The notes below the pieces were generated by a model, which made no database searches, had not been told where the DNA came from, and saw nothing but the letters and a program-made list of their open reading frames with translations. This document shows, piece by piece, positions 1-12,610 of a stretch of DNA of 64,000 nucleotides. This DNA is from Isoetes taiwanensis (lineage: Eukaryota > Streptophyta > Lycopodiopsida > Isoetales > Isoetaceae). The stretch is from positions 4,350,600 to 4,414,599 of the forward strand of contig JAJEKV010000058.1 in NCBI GenBank assembly GCA_021234155.1, read 5' to 3'. The first letter of the stretch is position 1. The number at the start of each line of letters is the position of its first letter. A program made the position numbers and the translations under genes.

Positions 1-1270
1 TTTTTATTTGAAGAATGACAAACTTTATTGAAACTCCAAGCCAAAAGCCAGATACAGATGCAGAGGTGGGAATAAAATCTCAGAGGATAATCATGATCCA
101 CTGAATAGAACCACCAGTCTATGCATAAGACAACACACTCAAATAGGACTCAAATATCGACTGTCGCTTGGCAGGAGCAAGCGAAGAACAATGGTAGGCC
201 TTAACGATTCTAGCTTGTGCGTCCTGGAGGGCAACTGCAGGAGGAATATCCGAACCCTGAAAGATACACAATCTTCTGCGCTTCCAGATGGACCACAACA
301 ACCATCCTGATGCTAAATGAAATGCTTGGCTCTGCAACTTATTCCAGGTATCAGGATAAATAGCCAGAAGCACTTGCTGACTTGTCAATGTCAAATGAAA
401 AAGAGAAAGCAGCCAAGACCAAATAGGCTGGAGCTGATCACATAAAAAGAAATAATGCTCAATAGTCTCGTCCCTTTGCTTGCATAGTGGGCAGAGTGCT
501 GACACTCGAGGATCAAATCTGTGGACAAGCACATTCACAGGAGGACATCTGTGAAGAATCTGCCACCAAAGCACAGCCACCTTAGGATGGAGTAGTTTAT
601 CCCAAGCCCAAGTCCACATACGTCTCCAACTAGGAGGTGAGAGCTGAAGGGACCACATATTGGATGGCGGAAGAATATCACCATTGACCAGTAGCCTATA
701 CATAGAGCTCACAAGCCTATGCTCGTGCACACTCTGGTGGGAAACCCACATGCACACTTCAATAGCCTCTGGAGCAACCAATGGCAGAGTACCTAGCAAC
801 CTTTTGCCAAATAGGTCTATCCCATCGAGACAATAAGATTTTTGATTGAAAGATTTGCCATGTTGCTAACTGGCCAGAATCATATTATACCGCAACTGTC
901 AAGACTCCTGCTAACCTCCAACGCCGTTGAGTTAATGGATGAACTGGGGCACAAAGTGGAAGATTATTTTCCGCAGGTATCCACCAATAGGGGGGGCACT
1001 CAACTGATGACATGCAACAAGATCAATACGAAATAAGGTCCGTATTGTCTCCCAAGACTCCAGCAAGCCTTTCAAAAAAGGTGAAGCAAAAGGTCTACTT
1101 TTAAGGGTTGCTACGGGCTATCAAATTGTGCCCCATACATGTATTTGAGTCATGAAGATCGAGTAATTGTCTAAATAATGTAGCAGCAGCATTTAGCAAG
1201 CTTAGCATAAGGATGATCTTTGGCCAGTCTGGCATAAGGATATTAAAACCATTTATCTTTGAACCAATTC
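1..1270 (-). mobile_element. LINE retrotransposon, 3' portion
   Basis: Non-LTR retrotransposon remnant on the minus strand. The left edge reads T-rich on plus (an A-rich 3' end on minus), as expected at a LINE tail. The open zinc-knuckle segment lies at 119-799. Upstream of it (800-1270) the minus strand still gives broken fragments that look like the linker between reverse transcriptase and zinc knuckle, with frame breaks. The reverse transcriptase itself is not in the window. The start of the tandem duplication (661) cuts through this element, so positions 661-1270 recur at 16487-17097. The upper limit near 1270 is an estimate. Confidence 0.7.
119..799 (-). pseudogene. LINE ORF2 C-terminus with zf-RVT zinc knuckle
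   Basis: An open reading frame of 226 codons that matches the C-terminal zinc-binding region of plant LINE reverse transcriptases (zf-RVT). Visible hallmarks are a W-rich block (WSLQLSPPSWRRMWTWAWDK), then KVAVLWWQILHRCPPVNVLV and the metal-binding run CPLCKQRDETIEHYFFLC (C-x2-C...H-x4-C). In the family this segment follows the reverse transcriptase and helps template RNA binding. Here the frame is not continuous with an upstream reverse transcriptase, so the gene is a fragment. The apparent start codon is internal to the original protein and has no meaning as an initiation site. The duplication breakpoint at 661 falls inside it, so copy 2 carries only its upstream end. Confidence 0.75.
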
Positions 1271-1511
1271 ATTAAAAAAATCAGATTTGACAAAACCAAG
1301 CTAGACAGCATGTTGGCGATATTGATAAGTTGGAGCAATAAAGGTATGTGGACTTATGTTCTTGTGTTGTACACCCAAGTTCCCTTTCATGTTTATTCAT
1401 TAAATTATGCACGCATTTTGACACTTTCGTGACAACAGTCTCGAATGAATAGTAAGTTTGACAAATGGATAACAAGTTAGATGTTGGTGTCATTTTCAAC
1501 TAGAACAAATT

Positions 1512-1566
1512 CGATAAAGAGAAATGTTCGCGGCGGCCTTGGCCGCCACGATAAATTTCTTGTAAT
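1512..1566 (+). repeat. GC-hairpin repeat block (GGCGGCC-TT-GGCCGCC)
   Basis: A block of about 55 bp: GATAAAGAGAAATGTT, a perfect GC-rich stem around GGCGGCCTTGGCCGCC, then ATAAATTTCTTGTAAT. The same layout recurs inverted at 9091-9145 and 46966-47015, and in copy 2 at about 17336-17389 and 24929-24983. The conservation of flanks as well as stem shows that it is a dispersed family. The 46.97-kb member lies next to a tRNA-like head, which suggests a SINE 3' region. Confidence 0.7.
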
Positions 1567-2469
1567 GGTAAAAAAGCTTGTGCCTTATGGGCATCCAATC
1601 CCTATTGCTGGAGTCGGTGAGAAGCTTGTAATCTATGGGCTTCAGGAGAAAGGGTTGCCATTTCTGCTCCGGCATCAAGCTGGTCTGCAACAGAGTAAAT
1701 AGAAGCTGCAGGTCATATTTGGCCTTAAGATAGACAATATGGTATTTGGGTCGCAAAATTTGGTTTAGGCTTATTGTGGTGCCGTGGCAAGCAATTCCAT
1801 TGCAGAATGGTAGTTGAGTCTACCATTCTGCATCTCCGGTTTCTAGCCAGTTAACACATTATTCTGTTTTCTGCAATACTTTGTTTCTGCTTAGAATTTA
1901 AGAGCTCTGTTTCTACAATACTCTGCTCTGCTGTAAACCCATTTTTTATACTAGGTAGAACCGAAAGAAAGCTAAGGTCATACACGGATGCATTTGCAAG
2001 GTCATTACCATATCTACAAATTTGCAAGCACGGTTATGGCCGCATGCCAGAATGGCAATAAGCATTGTATTTCATAAGTCCAATACCCTGAGGTATTTGA
2101 CTTTTAAATCTCCTCAGTGTATTTTATAAGTCGAATACCCTCCTGCACTATTGCATAAGTCGCATACCTATTTTATTTTTTGAAATGCCACTATTCAGGA
2201 AAACTACAGTATTAGACATCTCTAAATCACAACTTCATTCCATAAGTCGAATACCTTCTTTCACATCTGCATATATTTGTTCTACAATTCTTTATTTTCG
2301 TGTTTCTTATGTTTATTCTATAATTGTTTGCATTTATTTTATTTCTCTATCCTCCAAAATCATAGTTGCTATATCCTTATCATATAATCTTGGTAACCTT
2401 TGGGCAACAACAAAGCATTTCTTATAAGCATGTTGGCGATATCTATTAAACTCAGCTACAAAGTATAGA

Positions 2470-2555
2470 TGACTAGTATAAGTATGAATACACATAAAAC
2501 GTGAGAGCAGCACGACTAGTGTAAGTATGAATACACACGAAATGCGAGAGCAGCA
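2470..2555 (+). repeat. 43-bp tandem duplication
   Basis: Two adjacent units, each beginning GACTAGT(A/G)TAAGTATGAA and ending GAGAGCAGCA. The same pair is present in copy 2 at 18302-18387, so it predates the 15.8-kb duplication. Confidence 0.8.
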
Positions 2556-5081
2556 ATGGATTGATCTTACCAAGCGATATTCTCCCAAAACAGTGCTCGA
2601 GAAGGGAGCCTGAAGCTAGCCTATGGCCATCAAAGTAACCCATTATATATGATAACAAAGTATACATATGAACATTGGTTATTTGATCTAGAACATGGGC
2701 TTTCAAGACCTGTCATTACGACTTGACATGATTTGTTATACTTACATTCATGTGTTCAAATAGCGCCCCAAAAAAAAAAAAAAGAAGGGCCAGCTGCGTT
2801 TCTTTAGGTATAGCTTTCCACCCCACAAGTCAGCCTATGAGTCTAACCATCTTCCATGTCTAGACTTTCCACGCATCAACTATCTGTCGATTTTTAAGCT
2901 ACACCCGCTGGCAGGTGCTCAGCGGGGCTTTGCCCTACTTCTAAAGCACCGTCGGCTCGAGAAAAAATAGTGCCTGAACCTTTGCCATTTTCATCCCATA
3001 GTGCGTCGAAAACCCACCCTGTTCCGAGTAACTAGATAAGAATACTTTTTATGCTTGTGTTAGTCTACTTAATGCATATTCATTCAAGAACACCAATCGA
3101 TCATACCTCGTAACTGCTTCATTTTCGCCATCCAGTAAAGTTATTCAATAACCTATTGTATTCAATTATAGAGAATGCCCTCATCATCTTGTTAACATTA
3201 TAGAATACATCTCTTTTTTTTATCTACTCCAGCAATCTTCGGAACAAGGTGCATAACCACACACGTCTGACATGAAACCAACACGCTATGGCATGCAACC
3301 TGTTCACCATGGTTGTTATGACAATGAGCATCCCAATGATGACCTCTATATGACTACACACTCGACTCCATCGAGATCGATGGTGATAGATTCCGTGTAA
3401 CATTTTTCATCCTCCGAAAGGTCAATAGTAAGGCAATTTACAAAGGAGTGCTTTATTTAGCACCGAAGGTGATTTTATGCAAAACGCATAGAAGAGGGTA
3501 AAAACATCTTTGTCGGAAGTGCAAATGAATGTAGCGTAACCCCAATACCTAGCACCCCAAGTACCTTTCACCCATTATTACACCCTACTATTTCCCCATC
3601 ACATCATTTGAGCATTACATTACTAATGATTATGCCCACAATAATAAATGCATCCCACAAATCTAATACCGAGAAAAGAAAAGTAGCTTTTGAATTTGTA
3701 TTTTTCAACTATTCTTCTCCAACTTTCTTCCCTCGGCCAAAAACCCTCTGCAGAAAGCTTCATAAAAATTCTACATCCTACTCAAACATCTCCAAAATAG
3801 ATATAGTATGGACAAGAAGGTGATTGATCCTTCGGTTTAGGTAGTAATTGTAATAGATGATAGGCACAAGGTAAGTAGAATTTCCGCCAAATTCAATATG
3901 ATATTCTTTTGCTCTATTTATTTGTTTTTCTTGCTTTCTTAGGGCCAAAAGGGACGTGCCCTTAAGAGTGGACTTAACTGATTGCCGAACTAAAAGAGAC
4001 TTTCATGCTTATGTGGTGCTTATGTGGGTTTACCAAACGATGTGATTCATCCCTCTCAATTTCAAACTGATGTTATTTCAACTACAACATATAATGAGGT
4101 TTTTGGATATCAATGGTGTCATTTCCAACAAAACTACCATCGACAAGGTAAGTCCAGAGCACAAAGAAATACTAATTGAGCTGCTAAGCAAGATATACCT
4201 TGATGGATTGAAGAATCGAGAAGCAGAAAAAAAATAGTTTCCTACTTATTTGCTTTTCGACTTTGTTAGGGATCCAAGTGGGGATAATTTTAAGATCAAT
4301 ATGGATATTAGTGGTAGCTAAAAGTAGAGCCTATTTAAGCAAGGTTTAACATGAACCCACCAAAAAGTGGCCCTCTAAATAGAACAAAGAACAACAGATC
4401 TCACAGACTACAACACATGTAAGCATACCAAAAAAGGCAAGCTTAAGCTAGATACTCGATGTAACAATCAAAAGGGAGGACATTCATGAGCACTTTTTGA
4501 AATGTGTCCAACAAAATTGCTCAAATTTTATCGGGGAAAATATTTCATGTCTGGAGAGCATGATCAAAAGTGTGTAGGATATCTTAAACACATAGCACAC
4601 TGATTTAGTGTTTAAGAAGGACTTAGTCCTACAATCTCAGGCAAAAGCCACTCTCTCTTGGCTCCACAATAGAAGTATGCAGATCATAAAAGACAAAGAC
4701 TTTGCGTCTTTCTATCTTGACAGATCCTACTCCAAGTGCATCTATTGAGATAGCAAGTTAAGAGAAGGAGAAAGATATGGCCAAATACATGCTCAAATCT
4801 CTCTTTGAAATGGGGGTGAGCCAATAATTGAAGGGATAGTGTATGAAATGGCTACTCTAATAGGTGAGGTTGCCAATAATAAAGTACTTCTCACAAAAGC
4901 ACGTGCCATTCAAATTGACAATTAGATGAGGAAAGATGTTTGACATGCGGTCTCCCATTAGAAGATGATTACACACTCAGTCTGAAGTTGAAAGGTGGAC
5001 ACATGTATCATGTGAGTTGTAGTGATGAGTTTATCATCCTCTAGCTAATTCTAAAGCATAGGAATTGTGGTGATTGTTTTA

Positions 5082-8000
5082 TCTTATTGTTTAAATTTGG
5101 TTTTTCCGGCAAGTGAGAAACTTTTTAGATTTTTTTTTCAGGCAACTTTGGCTAAGGTTATGGGGAGTTTTATAGCCGACAAAATTTTTTGATGACCCAA
5201 AAATTAAAAAATTTCTTCGCATATGATTTCATCACAAATTTCTTCTATTTTTGGTAACATCGTGGCCGGCTACAGGTGATGATGATGTAGGCATCCAGAT
5301 CGGGTTAGAAATGGTTGAGGATGGATTGAAAGCTTCAGTTTCAATTAAATAATTCAAGGGAGTTAGAAGGAAACGTAAGAAAGAAGAAGAAGGAAGGAAT
5401 TAACGGAGTAGAGAAGATATAATTAGGAATTGAAGAGGCAATTAGAGATAAGACAATTGTTTCTTTTTGTTTAAAGAAAGCGATCATTCTAAAACAAATA
5501 TAGAAGGAAATGACAGAAATAATCTATAAGCATAGATCTCTGATTCTGGCAGCAGTATCTACCTCAGCCTGTGGTTTCGGCAGCTTTTGATAGTTCCACA
5601 ATGAAAAATAAAAAAATACTAGTAATGGTGCCCGGCGTTGCCGGGCCTAGCACATCATTAAGGAGGTAGGAATGAAATTGTAACTATGAGTGCAAGTGGG
5701 CTTATTGCATTCGACAAAGGAGTAGAAAGTAAATCGTGTCTAATGCGCATCAATGTGGCCAATATATGATTTTGCAATAAATACTTATGTTGTACTATAC
5801 TTTGAAAATAGATGTGTTTATTTTTTTTTTTTTTTTGTAAATTAGAGATGCTTGACAATGACGTTTACGATGGAGTAAGAACAAAAGAAGATAGGCATAG
5901 AACAAAAGAAGATAGGCATGCAAGTTAAGGTGAATGTTACTTAGGTGGTAGAATGGTATAGGATCCCATACAATAACCTAGTGTTGCCATGCCACGCTTT
6001 AGCAAACAAAGGGATTGGATTATAGACTACAATTCAAGGCATCACTATAAAACTTTTTCTACGATGTTTTATTGCAATGTGAAATTGTAATGTGATGTTC
6101 ACTGCAACTTGAAAAATATCACTATAGATGCTGTAGGGTTGGGAGGGCAATTTTCTAATGACATGAAACTGTGAGGTAGAATGAAGCATGGTGGAGGTTC
6201 ATATTACATACCACATGGACAAAACATGATTGCAAACCAAATTGTGCATGGTTGGTGCCACCAACTTTTCTTAAGAGCGTATAATCTGACAAACTTTTTG
6301 TAATAATGCATGGCAAGGTACCTCAGCCCTTTAGAAAAAGCAAGTCTCATTGGGTACTATTGAGCAATTCGAGACAAAATGTAGAGCTCACTAAAACATA
6401 GATTAAAAGCAGGAATCAAACTATGCTACTGATTTAACTTCTTTCTAGGGAAGGTGAAGCAAAATAGCAATAGGAGATGCACGATTTTGAAGCAATTCTG
6501 AATAGCAACCCGTGAAAGCAAGTCCCATTGGGCAGAGTTGTACTTTTAGGCAACTCGAGACAAAACGTAGAATGCACTGTAACACAGATCAGAAGTAGGG
6601 ATGAAACTATGCAACTGATTTAACTTCTTTCCTGGAAAGGTAGAGCGAAATAGCATTAGAAGAGTACAAATTTGAAGCAACCGCAAATAGCAGCCCCTGA
6701 GAAGGATCATTCTTTCTAATATTGTCTGGCAGATACACATATTATATGCAATTCTACTATAAAATATGACAGTTTTGAGATGTGAATGACCATTTCCTAT
6801 GGGATGTGCATGTACATGATAACTTGGGTGCCGAGACAAATACATTAGAAGTCAAAATACTAAAAGCAGTGTATAACTCTAGAAGCATTATGATGGACCT
6901 AGAATGGATGCAACAGAACCATTCTAGCATTGCTCCTAGCCATTTGTTGGGCAAACCTGCAAAAATAAGAAACCTTAGACAAACTACTGTTAGCTTTTGT
7001 ATCTTACCAGTTTACCAATAATTTTGGCAAGCTGGCAGCATCTAACCATCACAAATACAGAAAATGTTCAAAAAGCAGTACTATGTGACCAACACATGAT
7101 ATTAGATAAACACCATTAGTATTAGTACTAAGGGATCCACATTGGAAAAATGTTTTATAAAGTATATAATTCTCTATTACCATAGACACTTGGCAATACA
7201 GTTATACTTGGGAAAAACTGATGTGTGTAGCAGGGCAATCTAAGGAGATAAGATGCCATATATGACTGATATTTGGGTTCTTTGCATTGGAGAAGTAACA
7301 TATCTGCAAAACTTACAGGGATTCGAATTATTAATAAAATTATAATGTCAATACTGGACATTAATGGTTATTGTGGCATAAAGATAAGATAAGATGAATT
7401 TTAGAGAAACAGAGGAGAATAATACCATAGAACTCCATGATAAAATATAAAGAATGTAGGTAGACTTTGACCTGCTTGCAGTTTTCTTCAATTGATAACT
7501 GTTATTGAGATTCAGTATCATGCTCACCTGTAACAAATTAACAGGAATGTGAGTCCACAAATAAAAAATAGATTCAACAACAAATAAAGCAATGTTCGAA
7601 ATGACACACAACGTCCCTTTCCAGGTTTAAGGTTTCTGCTCATAGCTCTTTATGAGCTTATTTGAACTAAGAGCAGCTATAGGAGCTTGGAACCAAGTCC
7701 TTCAAGAAAGCAGATGGCCATTTTACTCATCAGCGGAAGGAGCATGCTGCATAATGCTATTTAAGTACTCTCAAGCTATTAGGTCTGTAAAGGGCCTTCC
7801 AGTGTTACTGAATTTGCAATAGAGAACCCTCGGATGACTTGCAGAAACTAAAATGCAAGTCCTAAATCATACACTGAGAGTTCAGATATTCGCTACCATA
7901 ACTCTTGAAGTCAATTATCTTTTGCAATCAGCAGAAGTTATTTTGGAAGACATTTACCTGCAAAATTTAGCACCACATATATGACTGCAAATCACCATAG

Positions 8001-8615
8001 ACAGTGATTGCTGCTCCAAGAACTATTTTGGCCATTTTCTCGAAAAGATCTTTAAGAGCAGTATATCAAAGGAGAATAGAATTGGTGAATATTTCCACTA
8101 ATAGCTTGAAGAACTTCCTCATTGAAAAGCACAGACTTGCCTCGCCAAAAAGGACGACTGCAAAAATTGCTCTGGCCATAAGAAACCTCTGATGCAGTTC
8201 CTTCATTCCCATGAACATGCAGGAGTAATGAAGCATTAAGCTAAAATCCAAAATTTAGGATGCAGCATGGCTCCCTCATACCATCATCATGATAAAGCAA
8301 ATTTATTATCAATATTATGTTAAGCCTTCAATGTTTACTGTGCTGGTGTAGCTAGCCTAGCAAAATCTTTAACATAACAAAATGCATGGCATACCTGAGA
8401 CTCAAAGCTTTAAATGTAGATTTCAACAAATGGAATTCGTCCAAGATCCATGTTGTTTCTGGCAGATGAAAACATATGCGAAGAAATTTTTTAATTTTTG
8501 GGTCATCAGAAAATTTTGTCGGCTATAAAACTCCCTATAACCTTAGCCAAAGTTGCCTGAAAAAAAATCTAAAAAGTTTCTCACTTGCCGGAAAAACCAA
8601 ATTTAAACAATAAGA
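5082..8615. mobile_element. 3.5-kb element with 145-bp terminal inverted repeats (copy 1)
   Basis: The left arm (5081-5225, outer end TCTTATTGTTTAAATTTGG) and right arm (8473-8616, ending CCAAATTTAAACAATAAGA) are near-perfect inverted copies of about 144 bp. They are flanked by TTTA on both sides (5078-5081 and 8616-8619), a possible 4-bp target duplication. Long AT-rich inverted ends fit a non-autonomous Mutator-like or foldback DNA transposon, though a 4-bp duplication is not typical of Mutator (usually 9 bp). The 3.2-kb interior shows no transposase; it holds the hairpin at 5628-5653 and otherwise only short meaningless frames. Confidence 0.65.
5628..5653 (+). repeat. GC hairpin followed by CTAG, Helitron-3'-end-like
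   Basis: GCCCGGC-GTT-GCCGGGC forms a perfect 7-bp stem with a 3-nt loop and is directly followed by CTAG (5647-5650). A short GC-rich hairpin just before CTRR is the hallmark of Helitron 3' termini. Against it: the next base is C rather than the T expected of A^T target insertion, and GTGC...GCAC also pairs outside the stem. No 5' TC end was identified. The copy 2 equivalent is 21442-21467. Confidence 0.35.
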
Positions 8616-9090
8616 TTTAAAGTTTCTAGTGTTTGCAAGTAAGGCCAGTCGAACTCAATAAATGTGATCTTTGTTACTATCTATAAATAGAAACTTGCCC
8701 TGTATCTCGCATGTTTTCCTATCTGCTTACCATGTCTGCGTTTTTTGTCGAAGTTTTTCACAGCCCTGTAGTTACTTCGCAGCCAAGATATGCCCAAACA
8801 GATCTTCGCATGCCAAGATGTGTAGCGGCCAGAATTTCCGCCATTTGCAAGAAATCTAACTGATCTGTTTGTCAACTCTCCGGAATCGTGCTTTTCATTT
8901 GCAAATAGTGGATAATAACAATGGATAATGATAGATCGGCCAAGTTTATTGAAGATCTGGCCTTTTCCCCCAGGTCAGAATGACCTTTTCTTATCAGATA
9001 TGGAGATCCGGCCAAGCTTGGCGTGTCTGATACAAAATTGGCTATAATAGGTCGATGACCCGTTATCAGCCAATTAATAACTTTTAAAAT

Positions 9091-9145
9091 TACAAGAAAT
9101 TTATTACGGCGGCCAAGGCCGCCACAAACATTTAGCTTTATCGAC
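9091..9145 (-). repeat. GC-hairpin repeat block, inverted relative to 1512-1566
   Basis: TACAAGAAATTTATTA precedes a GGCGGCCAAGGCCGCC stem, followed by ACAAACATTTAGC. Read on the minus strand it matches the 1512-1566 block along its whole length. Copy 2: 24929-24983. The two blocks bracket about 7.6 kb, but they need not be ends of a single element because a third member occurs alone at 46.97 kb. Confidence 0.65.
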
Positions 9146-12100
9146 TCCATGTGAATGTTATGCTTGGTGTTAGTTCAAAAATCCTAAAAGTTGAACCCAT
9201 TATCAACTCCAAATGTGGAGGTTGATCTTATGGATGCGTGCATAAATGATTGTCATTAGCACATAGCCATAAGTACACAATGGATTTAAAAAGAACCATT
9301 TGCTCAAAGCATCTTCCTTGCAACCTCTACATTGTTGTAGATATTGCAAGTAGTAAGAAGACATGTTATCATCAAGCGCCAGGTTAGTCAAGAACGTTAG
9401 AGCATGCTTTCTTTTGATGTGAAGAATGCACTGGTAACCTTCATGTACAATTCCTATCTAATTTTCATGTAGAATGAATATACAAAGGTGAGTTCGCTGC
9501 GTGCTACGAGCAATATTCAACGATCGTGTGGTCGAGAAGTTCTAATGGAACACATGCAAAATGCCTATCTTAGTATGTTTAAATAATACTAGCTATAAAA
9601 GAATATGCCAAGGTGATTAGTTTGAGCATACTTCTGTCCATGCCACAAGAGATGTAGTTCAGTCCTCATAGAAGGGAATTCAGATTTGCAAATTCATTTT
9701 AGGCCTTAGTTTTGATCTTAAAAGTCATGGCTCCCAACCCGCTTTTAATAATGCATTGTTTTTATCAGAGTTTTCTTCTGCAACATTTTTCTTCTCACTA
9801 ATCAGTATCATCCGGTGCGGCTATGGCCGATTCACGAAGTTTTTACGGCCCAATACGATAAAACAAGGGAATGGCTCAATTCTAGTTTTTTCTTGTTTCT
9901 ACTCTTATCTAGAATCGCGTATTAAACTCAGCAATGCTGATACTTCGCTCTGCCTTTTTCCATCGGTTTCTACCATCGCTTTTCCATCGGTTTCTACAAT
10001 CTGGGTTACAGAGATTTCAAGTAATTTTTGTTTCGACAAAATAGCCGAATCTTCACAGAGCTACAGAGCAAAGTATATTAAAGAAAAATAGATCCAAACC
10101 CTAAACACTATCAATCCGGGCAGCTTCTTCTTTAGTAAATGGTGGACTTTTGCAAAAAGTTTTCTGCCTCCCTGATACGAACCAAGCTCCCGGCTCTTAA
10201 ATCCGGTCTCCGGCTCTTAAATCCGGTCACAGCCCCAGCTCGGATTTTGCTTTAGCAGAGCGAGCTTTAGCAATATGGCGTAGAGATGGCCAAAGCAGAG
10301 CCGCGCTTTAGCAACATAAAACGAACGTAACCAAGCTCAACAAAAAATTGGAGCAGTAACCCGAGTTTGGAGTGACACCGTTGTCGGCATAGCAGGGCGG
10401 AATGTTGCGTAATAGAGTACACGATCGCCCAATCTTGCCCTGTTGCTTGGCTAACACCAGGGCAGAGATTTTGATCCCTTTTTTTGGAAAAATTAACTAC
10501 TTTTTCCCCTCCGAAACACATGCGAAAAAATAGACGTGTCATTACCTAGATAGAAAAGCATCTTGCCAATAGCAATCATATGAGTTAGATATTATTCCTT
10601 AGCTTAACTAATTAATTTGTTTATCCAAGTAAAGACCATAAATAAATATTTCCTAGGTTCACAAAGCAAACTGAGCCTAAATACGCTGAGCCTGAGCCGT
10701 TTTCCCAAGCCAACTCTGTTGCCTAGTTTTTTTCGCTGTGGCATATTATAATTATAGGAATGCCCAGACGTTATATGAACTAAGGTTAGGTATTAATTGT
10801 TCGTAAATCAAAAAAGAAATATATGTCAATCCGTTCAAGGCATGAATATCTCGATAATGGATAGCAACAACACCCATCCTAAGGGTAGCCCTAGGCATTA
10901 ACAAGGTCGTTTAATAATGGACCTTACCAAATGAAGTCGGATACACGTTCATAGATAGTCTTTCTCGAGTTAGCATATCCATAGAAAAAAAATACTGGAA
11001 ATCGCTCATGTTGCTAGCCTGGATTGCATTCAAGTAGCGAGCAATTACAACATTTATCCACTTATTCCTGTGATTTGATTTCAGTGTGAACAGACTGCAA
11101 GAGAAAAGGATGTGACATTCTCCTGATTATGGTTTTAAAGAGGGCATTTTGTTCCTGCCAGGTGTTCCCAAGGTTGCAAAACATGCAAAAATGGCTAAGC
11201 TGGTGAAAAGGTATGGAAAAACGTTTTCTTTTTTGCAGTACGGTTGTGGAGATGTTCCACCTCTTGGATTGCTTCAACTTATGATGAGCTTTATTAATGA
11301 TGGCCAACTCCCCTACAACAAGTCTAGGCTTCTTAGCCTATCCACCTGGATGTTCATGTCACTAAATTGATGTGTTACAGTTAGGTCTTCATATTTTAGA
11401 TCTAACATCCAAGAAAATTAGAAACTCTTGCAAAATAAGCTCCACACCTCATTCTTTCTTTTGTCTGAACTCGGCTGCAGCTGCAAGGAATCCGTTAGTT
11501 GCTAAGAAGCCTATCGAGTTATAGGCTCTCATCATCGAGATTGAAGATTCGCTTTTACTTTTGGTTGTTTTATTTTAGGCTACTGCTTTTTTCTAGGCAC
11601 TGCCGAGGGCACCTTTTTTGTGCATTGTTCTCCCCATGCGGGTGCTTGTAGATGTGCATGTCTGATATTTAAATGGATTGATAGACGTGTAAATCTCGCA
11701 TCTGACCCTGCAAACCATGAGGACCTTTTTTTTGTTTTTTGTTGAATTTAAGTCACAACTCCATTTCTCAATTGGTGTCAAAGCAAAATCTGCAAAAACT
11801 TTCATTTCTAGGTACATTCAATGAACAAACAAAAAGGCAGGATAGGATCCTATGCCATGACCATGGAGCAACAACTTTGAAATTGCCTATTGAAACTACG
11901 AAGATATGTAAAAATTGTAATGTGTGCCCTCAATTTGTTTCTGTCTCTTTGATATTCAATTAAGCTGGACAAAAAGACAAGTAACCAAAAACATGCGTGA
12001 ATAAATGGAGGAGGAATCCGAGCAATTAAAGGGATAAGAATAAACTTCACCTTATGTAGATGTAAGAGAGAAGTCTTAAACATAGACAAAACTTATACTT

Positions 12101-12275
12101 CTCTGAACAGAATATCTAGCATTATAAGCATTATAACAGGGGTTTTTTTGTGATTTTATACGCTTTTTGGCATGGTTTTCATATGATTTCATGGGCGTAT
12201 TGCACGAAGCATACTAATCAGTATATCTAGAGTTGCACTCCACATTTTATTGTCTAAATTCCATATCATCAATGG

Positions 12276-12610
12276 TTCACTTTAGGGTTATTTTAGGGTT
12301 ATCTGAAGCATTCTCTCTCTCAGGTATGCAGGTGCTGCGGGTTTTGGGTTTATATTTTAGGGTTGTGAACACACCATGTTATGGTGCAGAAAGATTCGAG
12401 GGATATTGTTATGGTGCAACAGATTCGGCCAAGGTCGTGAATCATTTGTTTTAGGGTTGTAAAAGAGGAAGATGCTGCTTATTCTTTGGAAGCGGCTATG
12501 CTGGGGGCATTTCTGCCAGACTGGTGAAGCAAAGTTCGGATATGTCCGGTTCGTGATACATGCATCGGAGTTGGGTTATTATAGGGGTAATATAAGAGAT
12601 GTATTAGGGT
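12276..12610 (+). promoter_or_regulatory. Cluster of telo-box-like TTTAGGGTT motifs
   Basis: TTTAGGGTT occurs twice within about 20 bp at 12281-12301, again near 12355 and 12451, with TATTAGGGTT near 12601. The reverse form AAACCCTAA lies at 10096. These match the plant telomere unit and the telo-box found in some plant promoters. The spacing is irregular, so this is not an interstitial telomere array. Copy 2: about 28094-28430. No transcribed gene could be linked to it. Confidence 0.35.

Larger units (their letters stand above)
1270..5080. other. Duplicated-unit interior without a recognisable gene (copy 1)
   Basis: No gene can be supported. Contents: a GC-rich hairpin block at 1512-1566; a degenerate series of ATAAGTCGAATACC-like motifs at 2091-2255; a 43-bp tandem duplication at 2470-2555; and a weakly open stretch at 4071-4320 (see the copy 2 counterpart at 19897-20145). 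Start-to-stop frames here are short and lack recognisable domains. Several are disrupted in only one of the two copies. The corresponding region of copy 2 is 17097-20895. Confidence 0.6.

Noticed and set aside
1512-9145. The inverted GC-hairpin pair as ends of a single 7.6-kb element.
   Set aside because: A third copy of the block occurs alone at 46.97 kb beside a tRNA-like head, so the blocks are better explained as separate insertions.
12281-12301. Interstitial telomere.
   Set aside because: Only two adjacent TTTAGGG words, otherwise irregularly spaced; not a tandem array.
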